The notes beneath the pieces are model-generated. The model made no database searches. It was given only the letters and a program-made list of their open reading frames with translations, and was not told the origin of the DNA. This document shows, piece by piece, positions 54,914 through 62,272 of a DNA stretch of 64,000 bases (positions within the stretch are counted from its first letter, which is position 1; every line of letters starts with the position of its first letter). This DNA comes from Sandaracinaceae bacterium. GTDB taxonomy: Bacteria > Myxococcota_A > Polyangia > Polyangiales > Sandaracinaceae. A program made the position numbers and the translations under genes. Location: assembly GCA_040218145.1 (NCBI GenBank), contig JAVJQK010000035.1, positions 1 to 64,000 of the forward strand, read 5' to 3'.

Positions 54914-55570
54914 GTGAGCGCGCGCACCGTCATCGTCGGCGACGTCCATGGCTGCCGGCTGGAGCTCGAGGACCTGCTGGGGGAGATCGGGTTCGCCGGC
55001 GGGGACACCCTGATCGGCGCGGGGGATCTGCTCGGGAAGGGGCCCGATGGCGCGGGGGTGGTGAGGCTCTTTCGCGAGGGCGGGCACACGTCCGTGCTGG
55101 GCAATCACGACGCGAAGGTGCTCGCGTGGCGACGAGGGGAGCGGAGCCTGAAGGGGAGTCATCGCGAGCACGCGGACGGGATGACGGACGCGGACTGGGC
55201 CTGGCTCGAGGGGCTGCCGCTCTGGCTGCGGCTCCCGGACCACGGCGCGATCGTCGTGCACGGCGGTATCGTGCCGGGCCGGCCGGTGGAGTCGCACGAT
55301 CCGAGCGTGCTCATGAACCTCCGCTCGCTCACCCCCGAGGGACTGCCGAGCAAGATGGTGGAGGACGGGGTGCCGTGGGCGAGCTGCTGGCGCGGGCCCG
55401 AGATCGTGGTCTTCGGGCACGACGCGCTCCGCGGGCTGCAGGTCTACGAGAAGGCGATCGGCCTCGACACGGGCTGCGTGTACGGCGGGGAGCTGACGGC
55501 GCTGGTGCTGCCCGAGGCGCGCATCGTGAGCGTGCCCGCGCGCGAGGCCTACACTCCCCTCGAGGCTTGA
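54914..55570 (+). CDS. Calcineurin-like metallophosphoesterase (ApaH/PPP type)
   Basis: About 218 aa from GTG 54914. Metal-ligand motifs are in order: VIVGDVHGCRLELEDLL (GDxHG), LIGAGDLLGKGPDG (GDxxxxG), VLGNHDAKVLAW (GNHD/E), 'AIVVHGGIVPG' and VVFGHDALRG (GH). It is probably a phosphoprotein phosphatase or diadenosine-tetraphosphate-type hydrolase in the cytosol. I prefer GTG 54914 because the protein then begins right at the first beta strand, and a TATCTG ends 6 nt upstream (leaderless pattern). ATGs at 54869 and 54845 are in-frame alternatives. The Rieske gene starts 1 nt after the stop. Confidence 0.88.
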   Translation: MSARTVIVGDVHGCRLELEDLLGEIGFAGGDTLIGAGDLLGKGPDGAGVVRLFREGGHTSVLGNHDAKVLAWRRGERSLKGSHREHADGMTDADWAWLEGLPLWLRLPDHGAIVVHGGIVPGRPVESHDPSVLMNLRSLTPEGLPSKMVEDGVPWASCWRGPEIVVFGHDALRGLQVYEKAIGLDTGCVYGGELTALVLPEARIVSVPAREAYTPLEA

Positions 55571-55571
55571 A

Positions 55572-55925
55572 GTGAAGGCTCGAACCATCCGGCTCTGCCC
55601 GCGCGCGCAGCTCGATCCTCGCGACGTCCGCGTGGTCCCGCTGGAGCGGGACGAGCACGGGCGGCCGCGCGAGGCGCTCGTGCTGCTCGACGAGGAGGGC
55701 GAGATCCGCGCCTACCTCAACCGCTGCGAGCACCTGCCGATCCCGCTCGACGGAGGCTCACGCGAGTTCCTCTCGGAGGACGGCAGTCACCTGCGCTGCG
55801 GCACGCACGGCGCCCTGTTCCGTCGCGAGGACGGGCTCTGCATCGTCGGGCCGTGCAAGGACGAGTCGCTGCTGTCGCTCCCGATCCGGGTGGCCGAAGA
55901 CGGCTGGGTCGAGCTGATCGAGTAG
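55572..55925 (+). CDS. Rieske-type [2Fe-2S] ferredoxin
   Basis: 117 aa from a GTG. The cluster ligands are CEH (in LNRCEHLPIPLDGG, about residue 52) and CGTH (in LRCGTHGALFRREDG, about 76-79), the C-x-H ... C-x-x-H of Rieske proteins. There is no signal peptide or TM helix, so it is a soluble ferredoxin-like electron carrier or assembly of an oxygenase system. No oxygenase is in the window. It starts right after the phosphatase stop and is co-transcribed. GTG start without a good Shine-Dalgarno. Confidence 0.88.
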   Translation: MKARTIRLCPRAQLDPRDVRVVPLERDEHGRPREALVLLDEEGEIRAYLNRCEHLPIPLDGGSREFLSEDGSHLRCGTHGALFRREDGLCIVGPCKDESLLSLPIRVAEDGWVELIE

Positions 55926-55927
55926 CG

Positions 55928-56797
55928 CTACTCGGCGCTGACGGCCGCGTCGCCGTCAGCCACCGACGCCGGGGTGGAGAGCGGGCCGAGCTTGTTCCAC
56001 GGCTTGTCTTCGCTGTGCTTCAAGAGCTGCGGGCGCGCCGTCAACACCTCTACCCCGTTGCGAGTCACCGCGATGGTGTGCTCGAACTGGGCGCTGAGGC
56101 TGCGGTCCTTGGTGAGCACGGTCCAGTGATCGCTGAGGATCTCGGTCTTGAAGTGACCGACGTTCACCATGGGCTCGATGGTGAAGACCATGCCGCGGCG
56201 CAGGCGCTTGCCCGCGCTGGGCTCGTAGTAGTGCGGGATCTGCGGCGGCATGTGGAACTCGCGCCCGACGCCGTGGCCGACGAACTCGCGCACGACCGAC
56301 AGGCCCTCGCCCTCGACGTAGTCCTGGATGGCGCGGCCGATGTCACGCACCCGCGCGCCGTCCTTGACCGCCTGGATGCCGAGCTCCAGCGCCCAGCGCG
56401 CGGTCTCGACCACGTGCTTGGCCTCTTCGCTCGGCTCGCCGATGTAGAAGGTGGCGCTGGTGTCCCCGTGGAAGCCGTGCTCCTTGGGGTAATAGATGGT
56501 GACGTCGACGTTGATGATGTCGCCGTCCTTCAACACCTGCTTCGCGTCCGGGATGCCGTGGCAGACGCAGTCGTTGACCGACGTGCACACGCTCTTCGGG
56601 AACGGCGGGTTGCCGTAGTGGAGCGGCGAGGGGTAGCCGTCGTGGTCGAGGATCCACTCGTGCACGAGCGTGTTGATCTCCTCGGTGTTCATGCCCGCGC
56701 GGAGATTCTCGCCCACCATGACGAGGCACTCGGCGGCCAACCGGCAGGACTTTCGCATGCGATCCAGCATGCGCGGGTTCATGATCTCGACGCCCAA
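55928..56797 (-). CDS. map: Methionine aminopeptidase, type I
   Basis: 289 aa. Removes N-terminal Met cotranslationally. Metal ligands by family position: D in INVDVTIYYP, D in HGDTSATF, H in GHGVGREFHMPP, E in FTIEPMV and E in QFEHTIAVT. The N-terminal helix is SCRLAAECLVMVGENLRAGM; the NPPFPKSVCTSVNDCVCHGI strand is family-typical. A roughly 30-residue C-terminal tail (LSTPASVADGDAAVSAE) is extra. I chose TTG 56797: GAGAGGAG lies 5 nt before it, and a promoter is upstream. An ATG five codons in is the alternative. Confidence 0.95.
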   Translation of the reverse strand: MGVEIMNPRMLDRMRKSCRLAAECLVMVGENLRAGMNTEEINTLVHEWILDHDGYPSPLHYGNPPFPKSVCTSVNDCVCHGIPDAKQVLKDGDIINVDVTIYYPKEHGFHGDTSATFYIGEPSEEAKHVVETARWALELGIQAVKDGARVRDIGRAIQDYVEGEGLSVVREFVGHGVGREFHMPPQIPHYYEPSAGKRLRRGMVFTIEPMVNVGHFKTEILSDHWTVLTKDRSLSAQFEHTIAVTRNGVEVLTARPQLLKHSEDKPWNKLGPLSTPASVADGDAAVSAE

Positions 56798-56815
56798 GGT
56801 GACTCCTCTCCCGTG

Positions 56816-56844
56816 GTCGTACCGCGCCCCGACCGCCCCCGCAA
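56816..56844 (-). promoter_or_regulatory. Promoter of map
   Basis: Minus strand TTGCGG (56844-56839), 17 nt, TACGAC (56821-56816). The start point would be near 56809, leaving a 12-nt leader that holds the Shine-Dalgarno of the TTG-started map gene. Confidence 0.55.
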
Positions 56845-56892
56845 CGCGGGGAGTGAGCGGCGGGCGCGACGTATGAGACCCTCGGAGCGTAC

Positions 56893-58620
56893 GTGGAAGC
56901 CTGGGACATCGACGCGCTGAGCGGGAAGGTCCTCGACGGGACCTTTCGGGTGGACGAGCCGCTCGGACGCGGCGGCATGGGCGCCGTGTTCGCGGCCACG
57001 CACCTGCGCACGGGGCGACGCTACGCGGTGAAGGTCCTGCTGCCCGAGATCGCGGTGCGGCGCGACGCGGTAGCGCGGCTGAAACGGGAGGCCGAGACGA
57101 TCGGGGCGCTCGGCCACGCGAACGTGGTCGGGGTGCACGACATCCGCGAGACCGACGGGCTGGCGTGGCTGGTGATGGATCTGCTCGAGGGCGAAGACCT
57201 CGCCGCGCGCATGAAGCGCGTCGGGCGGATGCCCCTCGACGCCGCGGTGACGCTGCTGGCGCAGATGGCGGCGGGGCTGGAGGCCGCGCACGCGAAGGGG
57301 CTGGTGCACCGCGATCTGAAGCCGGCGAACGTCTTCCTCGCGCGGCAACCCGGGATGCCCGAGCGCGCGGTGCTGCTCGACTTCGGGCTCGCGAAGAGCT
57401 TCGAGAACGCGGCGATGGACCTGACGCAGAGCGGCGTCGTGATGGGGACGCCGCAGTACATGTCGCCCGAGCAGGCGAACGGGCAGCCGCTCGACGCGCG
57501 CGCGGATCTCTACGCGCTCGCCACGATCTTCTACGAGATGCTCGCGGGGGAGCCCCCGTTCCGCGCGCCCACCCTCCCCGCGCTCTTCGCGAAGCTCGCC
57601 ACCGCGCCGCCGCCGCCGATCGACCTGCACCGCCCCGACCTCCCGGTAGAGCTGACCGCGGTGCTCGAGCGCGCGCTCGCGAAGGCGCCTGGGGACCGTT
57701 TCCCGAACGCGACGAGCCTCGTGGCCGCGGTGCGCGCGTGCGCCTCGGTGGGGACGCTCCCGCACACCGTCGCCTCGCCGCTGAGCGCCCGCCCTCCTCC
57801 GCCGACGCCGATCGGGAACCACGCGCAGTCCTGGCCCCGCGACGGGGTGGACGCCCACGCGCCGACGATGGCCACCCCGTCGGGGGTGACGCCGGGGATC
57901 CCCGCCGCGCCGTCCGGGGCCGGAGCGCCGCGCGCCTCGAGCGCCTGGGCGTGGCTCGTCGGCGTGCTCGCGATCGCGTTCTTCGTGGTCGCGGGCGCGG
58001 GCGTGGGTCTCTACTTCTGGTACCTGTCGAAGGTCACCGAGCAGATGGCCCAGGCGCCGATCGCGCTCCAGCAGCAGCAGGACGAGGCCATCGCGCGCGC
58101 CCGTGCGCAGGAGACGGCGCGCGAGGCGGCAGCTCGGGAACGGGCGGCGGCTCGGGAACAGGAGGCAGCTCGCGAGCTGGCCGAGCCTCTCGAGCCGGCG
58201 GCGGCGGTCGGGGAAGACAACAGCGCGGAAGAGGGGCCCGTGACCCCCGTCGAGGTCGCGCGCGCGCGCCCGCGGCGCCGACCGCGCGCGGTCCGGTCGA
58301 GCCCGCAGGTCGCGGCGGCGTCCACCGGATCCACGGGCCAGGCGCCCGCCGCTCCGCCACCGGCGACGGGCCCACCCGCGACGGGCCCACCCGCCGGCGT
58401 CCAGGAGTCGGTCGCGTTCATGGGTCGGCGCGACTACGCGGGCTGCGTGCGCGAGACGCACCGCCACCCGGTCTCCGAGCCCCTGCTCGCCACCCGCATG
58501 AGCTGCTCCCACTTCGGCGGCGACACGGCGGAGCTGTCACGGACCTGCGCGGAGATCCGGCGGCGCTACCCAGAGAGCGGCTACAACCGGTCGTGCGCGT
58601 CGCTGATGAGCACGCACTGA
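56893..58620 (+). CDS. Transmembrane serine/threonine protein kinase
   Basis: 575 aa from a GTG (GGAG at 5 nt). Kinase domain about 13-285: GRGGMGAVFAA (Gly loop), YAVKVLL (ATP Lys), HRDLKPANV, DFGLAK, GTPQYMSPEQANG, RADLYALATIFYEMLAGEPP. A Pro-rich linker is followed by one TM helix (about 357-380: AWLVGVLAIAFFVVAGAGVG, LYFWYL). An Ala/Arg/Glu coiled stretch, a Pro/Thr-rich region and a small C-terminal four-Cys domain (DYAGCVRETH ... RMSCSHFGG ... RTCAEIRR ... SCASLM) follow. All catalytic motifs are intact. The outside part is unrelated to the PEGA-like kinase at 31412. It is divergent from map. Confidence 0.92.
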   Translation: MEAWDIDALSGKVLDGTFRVDEPLGRGGMGAVFAATHLRTGRRYAVKVLLPEIAVRRDAVARLKREAETIGALGHANVVGVHDIRETDGLAWLVMDLLEGEDLAARMKRVGRMPLDAAVTLLAQMAAGLEAAHAKGLVHRDLKPANVFLARQPGMPERAVLLDFGLAKSFENAAMDLTQSGVVMGTPQYMSPEQANGQPLDARADLYALATIFYEMLAGEPPFRAPTLPALFAKLATAPPPPIDLHRPDLPVELTAVLERALAKAPGDRFPNATSLVAAVRACASVGTLPHTVASPLSARPPPPTPIGNHAQSWPRDGVDAHAPTMATPSGVTPGIPAAPSGAGAPRASSAWAWLVGVLAIAFFVVAGAGVGLYFWYLSKVTEQMAQAPIALQQQQDEAIARARAQETAREAAARERAAAREQEAARELAEPLEPAAAVGEDNSAEEGPVTPVEVARARPRRRPRAVRSSPQVAAASTGSTGQAPAAPPPATGPPATGPPAGVQESVAFMGRRDYAGCVRETHRHPVSEPLLATRMSCSHFGGDTAELSRTCAEIRRRYPESGYNRSCASLMSTH

Positions 58621-58631
58621 CGGAAATAGGC

Positions 58632-58665
58632 GAAACCCGGAACGGGGGCGACCGTTCCGGGTTTC
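58632..58665. terminator. 14-bp perfect hairpin between convergent genes
   Basis: GAAACCCGGAACGG (58632-58645), loop GGGCGA, CCGTTCCGGGTTTC (58652-58665). It stands 12 nt after the kinase stop, with no strong T-run. It is shared by the plus-strand kinase and the minus-strand 56-residue gene. Confidence 0.75.
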
Positions 58666-58746
58666 AGGGGGATCCGGCTCGCGGGGCGACGCTCACCGGA
58701 TGGCAGCCCGCGTCAGGGAGGCGACGCGGATTGCTACATCTTCAGC

Positions 58747-58917
58747 TCAGTATCCGAAGTCGAGCTCCTGCGGACCGTCCTCTTCCTCTTCGACGACGCG
58801 CTTGTGAATGTTCGCTTCGTTGTAGAGGTCGTCGAGCGACCACCCGAGCTTGATGTGGGAGCGAATCTCCTCGCGCTCGAACTCTTCCAACGAACGGTAC
58901 GACTTGGGTCCACGCAT
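58747..58917 (-). CDS. 56-residue hypothetical protein
   Basis: A short gene read directly from the minus strand: begins MRGPKSYRSLEEFEREEIRS and ends in DGPQELDFGY. The ATG has AGGAAGG at 7-nt spacing. The sequence is one or two amphipathic helices with many acidic/aromatic residues (GWSLDDLYNEANIHKRVVEE) and no signal or TM. Its codon use fits the neighbours, and it stands alone between terminator-bounded units, so I think it is real. The function is unknown, and no antitoxin or regulator motif is recognisable. Confidence 0.7.
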   Translation of the reverse strand: MRGPKSYRSLEEFEREEIRSHIKLGWSLDDLYNEANIHKRVVEEEEDGPQELDFGY

Positions 58918-59296
58918 GAGCAGCCTTCCTCTTCCTATCGATTCTGAGCAGACGGACGCGCATCCCGACGTGGGCGAAACGTCAGGACGCGTGGCTCACG
59001 CCCGGCATCACGATCGACACCCCAGAACACACGCTGCAGCACCCGGCGCGCGCCGCGGGGGAGGTCCGCGTCGGCAGCGAGCACCGTCGAGAGAGCCGAC
59101 GGTCGAGCTGTTCGTGTGTTGTTGAGTGTCATCCGCAACCACCTTGTCCTACATCTGAGTACCTTCTACCACTGCGATCTGGGAGTGAGAAAAAAAGCGC
59201 GCGAAGTACGTCAGTCGCGCCGTTCACGCTCCGTCTGCGTTGCCGTCGGGGCCGCGTGCTGGTAGACGATGCACCTCCCGAGACCCGGGTGATCTG
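58918..59296. other. Intergenic region upstream of parAB
   Basis: 379 bp without a supported gene. It contains the promoter of the 56-residue gene, a relatively AT-rich patch (59100-59200, including AAAAAAA at 59190-59196) and the parAB promoter at 59240-59268. I found no parS-like 16-bp palindrome of the TGTTTCACGTGAAACA type in it. Confidence 0.6.
59240..59268 (+). promoter_or_regulatory. Promoter of parA-parB
   Basis: TTGCCG (59240-59245), 17 nt, TAGACG (59263-59268), with the parA ATG 28 nt downstream of the -10. It excludes an upstream in-frame TTG at 59240 as a start. Confidence 0.55.
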
Positions 59297-60064
59297 ATGG
59301 GCAAAGTCGTCGCGATCGCGAATCAGAAGGGCGGCGTGGGTAAGACCACGACGGCCGTGAATCTCTCGGCGAGCCTCGCCATCGCCGACCAGCGCGTGCT
59401 GCTCGTCGACATGGACTCGCAGGGCAACGCCACGAGCGGGCTCGGCGTCTCGCACCGCAAGGTGCAGCGGGGCACGTACGAGATGCTCATCGGGCAGGAG
59501 CGGCTCGAGGACATCGTCGTCGGCACGGAGCTGGAGAAGCTCTTCCTCGCCCCCTCCTCGCCCAACCTCGCCGCGGCCGGGCTGGAGCTGGTGGATCTCG
59601 GCGACCGCTTCTACCGCCTGCGCGAGGCGCTCGAGCGCGCCCGCTCCACCTACGACTACGTGCTGATCGACTGCCCGCCGTCGCTCGGCATCCTCACCAT
59701 CAACGCGCTCGTCGCGGCGGACATGGTCATCGTGCCGATGCAGTGCGAGTACTACGCGCTCGAGGGCCTGGGCGACCTGACCAACACCATCGAGCGCATC
59801 CGCATGGGGCTCAACGAGAGCCTCGAGCTGGACGGCGTGCTCCTGACGATGTGGGACCCGCGCAGCAACCTCTCCAAGGAGGTCGCGCAGGAGGTCCGCA
59901 AGCACTTCCGGGTCTACCAGACGACCATCCCGCGCAACATTCGCCTCGCCGAGGCGCCGTCGCACGGCAAGCCGGTCTACCTCTACGACTCGAGCTCGCG
60001 GGGCAGCCACACGTACCTGAACCTCGCTCGAGAGCTGCTCGAGGAAGCGGACGAGGCGGCCTGA
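59297..60064 (+). CDS. parA: Chromosome partitioning ATPase ParA (Soj)
   Basis: 255 aa. Deviant Walker A KGGVGKTT (residues 11-18), Walker A' VLLVDMDSQGN, Walker B YVLIDCPPSLG, plus MQCEYYALEGLGDL and a basic C-terminal surface. Short Soj type without an N-terminal HTH, so it is not self-repressing in the plasmid Ia manner. ATP-bound dimers coat the nucleoid and are released by ParB-parS, pulling origins apart. The ATG at 59297 opens the conserved strand (MGKVVAIANQ). The parB GTG starts 1 nt after the stop. Confidence 0.96.
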   Translation: MGKVVAIANQKGGVGKTTTAVNLSASLAIADQRVLLVDMDSQGNATSGLGVSHRKVQRGTYEMLIGQERLEDIVVGTELEKLFLAPSSPNLAAAGLELVDLGDRFYRLREALERARSTYDYVLIDCPPSLGILTINALVAADMVIVPMQCEYYALEGLGDLTNTIERIRMGLNESLELDGVLLTMWDPRSNLSKEVAQEVRKHFRVYQTTIPRNIRLAEAPSHGKPVYLYDSSSRGSHTYLNLARELLEEADEAA

Positions 60065-60065
60065 G

Positions 60066-60947
60066 GTGGCGAAGCGGCGACTCGGACGTGGGCTCGACGG
60101 CATGCTCCCCACCGCGCCCCCCAAGGCGGCGGGGGGCGAGGCCGCGGCGCCGGCGAAGAAGGCGCAGGGCTTCGAGGCGAACATCGAGGACGTGCACCCC
60201 AACCGGGAGCAGCCCCGCACGCGCTTCGACGACGCCAAGCTGGACGAGCTGGCGGCCTCCATTCGCCACCTCGGTGTGCTCGAGCCCATCCTCGTGCGCG
60301 AGCGCGCGGGTCAGCCGGGCTACGAGATCATCGCGGGCGAGCGGCGCTGGCGCGCGGCGCAGCGGGCCGGCCTCAAGCGGGTGCCGGTCTTCGTGCGCGA
60401 GCTGGGGACCGACGAGGCGTTCGAGGCGGCGCTGGTCGAGAACCTCCAGCGCGAGGACCTCAACCCCATCGAGACCGCGAAGGCGTTCCAGCGCCTGGTC
60501 GACGAGCACGGCCACACGCAGGAGTCGGTCGCGCAGCGGGTCGGCAAGGACCGCTCGACCATCGCCAACGCGCTGCGGCTCTTGAAGCTGCCGCCGCAGG
60601 TGCTCGATCTGCTCGAGGACGCCCAGCTCAGCGAAGGCCACGGCCGCGCGCTCCTCGGCGCGCCGGACGTCGCGGCGATGAAGCGCCTCGCGGCGGCCGC
60701 GGTGAAGAAGGGCTGGAGCGTGCGCGAGACCGAGCGCCGCGTCCGGGCCGAGGCGCGCGGAGAGAAGCCGGCCGAGGAGAAGGCCGCCTCGAGCAAGAGC
60801 GCCAACGTCAAAGACCTCGAGCAGCGCCTGAGCCGCAGCCTCGGCGCCCCGGTGGCCGTCGAGGACAAGAAGGGCAAGGGCAAGCTCGTCGTCAACTACT
60901 CGAGCTACGACGAGCTCGACCGGATCCTGGCCCAGATCCTGGACTGA
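60066..60947 (+). CDS. parB: Chromosome partitioning protein ParB (Spo0J)
   Basis: 293 aa, GTG start. N-terminal ParA-interacting RRLGRGLDGML, then the CTPase/clamp part: IRHLGVLEPILVRE, GERRWRAAQRAGL (residues 91-103) and ENLQREDLNPIETA (125-138). An HTH that reads parS follows (TQESVAQRVGKDRSTIANAL, 151-170), then a C-terminal dimer region (KGKLVVNYSSYDELDRILAQ). It loads ParB clamps at parS near oriC and recruits SMC, linking it functionally to the ScpA/ScpB genes 15 kb away. No parS site was seen in the window. Confidence 0.96.
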   Translation: MAKRRLGRGLDGMLPTAPPKAAGGEAAAPAKKAQGFEANIEDVHPNREQPRTRFDDAKLDELAASIRHLGVLEPILVRERAGQPGYEIIAGERRWRAAQRAGLKRVPVFVRELGTDEAFEAALVENLQREDLNPIETAKAFQRLVDEHGHTQESVAQRVGKDRSTIANALRLLKLPPQVLDLLEDAQLSEGHGRALLGAPDVAAMKRLAAAAVKKGWSVRETERRVRAEARGEKPAEEKAASSKSANVKDLEQRLSRSLGAPVAVEDKKGKGKLVVNYSSYDELDRILAQILD

Positions 60948-61364
60948 TCAGCGCAGCACGAAAGGCCAGCTGATCACCACGGGGCCATCGCACAGCCGCG
61001 CGGGCGACGGCACGCGGGACAGCCGCCCTCCCCCGCTCCGAGCTCCCCTCGACGCCGGCCGCTCGGTCGCCGGATACCCGGGGAGCGTGAACGCCATCTC
61101 GAGGCAGCTCTCGGCCGCGGCGTCGAGCTCTCCCGGCGCCTCCGAGACCGCCACCTCGGTGGCCTTGCCCGACGGGTCGACGGCCACCCGCATCACGTAG
61201 CGGCCGGCAGGCAGCCCGAAGCGCGCCTCGCAGGCCGCCACCGCGGGGTGCGCGGTCCGGAGCGCCCGCCCGTACGGCTCCCGCGAGATCGAGCAGGCCC
61301 GCGCCGGCGCCGCCAGCGAGAGGCCGAGCCCCAGGATCACCATCGACGTCAGCCGCCAGCGCAC
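60948..61364 (-). CDS. Small secreted protein (AgmX/TonB-C-like)
   Basis: 138 aa from a GTG. Signal MVILGLGLSLAAPARA with a possible lipobox or cleavage before Cys. The mature core 'HPAVAACEARFGLPAGRYVM' then RVAVDPSGKATEVAVSEAPG and AAAESCLEMAFTLPGYPATE has the strand-turn-strand pattern of the AgmX/PglI or TonB C-terminal family ('G.v...f.i...G.v....v'). Four to five cysteines probably form disulfides. It may bind envelope proteins. It overlaps nothing; it is convergent with parB (stop codons adjacent) and about 40 nt downstream of folD. Confidence 0.7.
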   Translation of the reverse strand: MRWRLTSMVILGLGLSLAAPARACSISREPYGRALRTAHPAVAACEARFGLPAGRYVMRVAVDPSGKATEVAVSEAPGELDAAAESCLEMAFTLPGYPATERPASRGARSGGGRLSRVPSPARLCDGPVVISWPFVLR

Positions 61365-61404
61365 CCAGGGCCGACACTCTCACCGGGCGCGGGTTCCCTC
61401 GTGG

Positions 61405-62262
61405 TCAGCCCCCAGCGCGCGCCCAGGCCGCGTCGACGGTGTTCTGGAGCAGCATCGCGATGGTCATCGGGCCGACGCCGCCGGGCACGGGGGTGATCCA
61501 CGAGGCGCGCTCGAGGGCGGCGTCGTAGTCCACGTCGCCGCAGAGGGAGCCGTCCTCGAGGCGGTTGATGCCGACGTCGATGACGATGGCGCCCTCCTTC
61601 AGCCAGTCGCCCTGGACCATCTTCGGCCGACCGACCGCGGCGATCACGATGTCGCTCTCCCGGACCCGCTCGGCCAGGTCCTGGGTGCGCGAGTGCGCCA
61701 TGGTGACCGTGCAGTGCTCGGCGAGGAGCATCTGGGCGATGGGCTTGCCGACGAGGTTGCTGCGCCCGAGCACCAGCGCGCGCTTGCCGCTGAGCGAGAC
61801 GCCCGTCTCCGCGAGGAGGCGCATGCACCCGCGGGGCGTGCACGGCCGCAGGCCGTCCCGACCCACCATGAGGAAGCCCGCGTTGATCGCGTGCAGGCCA
61901 TCGACGTCCTTCGCCGGGAGGATGCGGTCCGTGGTGCGCAGCTCGTCGAGCTGCTCCGGGAGCGGGAGCTGCACGAGGATGCCGTCGACCGCGTCGTCCG
62001 CGTTCAGCTTCGCGAGCAGCGCGAAGAGCGCGTCCTCGCTCGCGTCGGCAGGCAAGCGATGCACCTCGCCGCGGATGCCGGCCTTACCCGCCGCGCGCTC
62101 CTTGTTGCGCACGTAGACCTGGGACGCGGCGTCCTCGCCGACGAGCACCACCTCGAGGCCGGGCTGGCGTCCGTGCGTGGCCAGGAATCGCGCCGCGCTC
62201 TCGGCGACCTCCTCCCGGACCTGCTTGGCGATGGCTTTGCCGTCGAGCTTCTGTGCGGTCAT
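61405..62262 (-). CDS. folD: Methylenetetrahydrofolate dehydrogenase / methenyl-THF cyclohydrolase
   Basis: A 285-aa bifunctional one-carbon enzyme interconverting 5,10-methylene-THF and 10-formyl-THF with NADP. Motifs: [20 protein letters not shown] with Tyr for catalysis, [10 protein letters not shown] with its Lys, [22 protein letters not shown], the NADP site [18 protein letters not shown], and the C-terminal [19 protein letters not shown]. Start ATG at 62262 with GAGGAT upstream. It sits between ileS and the small secreted protein; its length is typical. Confidence 0.97.
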   Translation of the reverse strand: MTAQKLDGKAIAKQVREEVAESAARFLATHGRQPGLEVVLVGEDAASQVYVRNKERAAGKAGIRGEVHRLPADASEDALFALLAKLNADDAVDGILVQLPLPEQLDELRTTDRILPAKDVDGLHAINAGFLMVGRDGLRPCTPRGCMRLLAETGVSLSGKRALVLGRSNLVGKPIAQMLLAEHCTVTMAHSRTQDLAERVRESDIVIAAVGRPKMVQGDWLKEGAIVIDVGINRLEDGSLCGDVDYDAALERASWITPVPGGVGPMTIAMLLQNTVDAAWARAGG

Positions 62263-62272
62263 CGGATCCTCC

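Noticed and set aside
58935-59138. A 67-codon minus-strand frame upstream of the 56-residue gene
   Set aside because: Third-position GC is lower than in neighbours, no ribosome binding site is visible, and no recognisable sequence; kept as intergenic.
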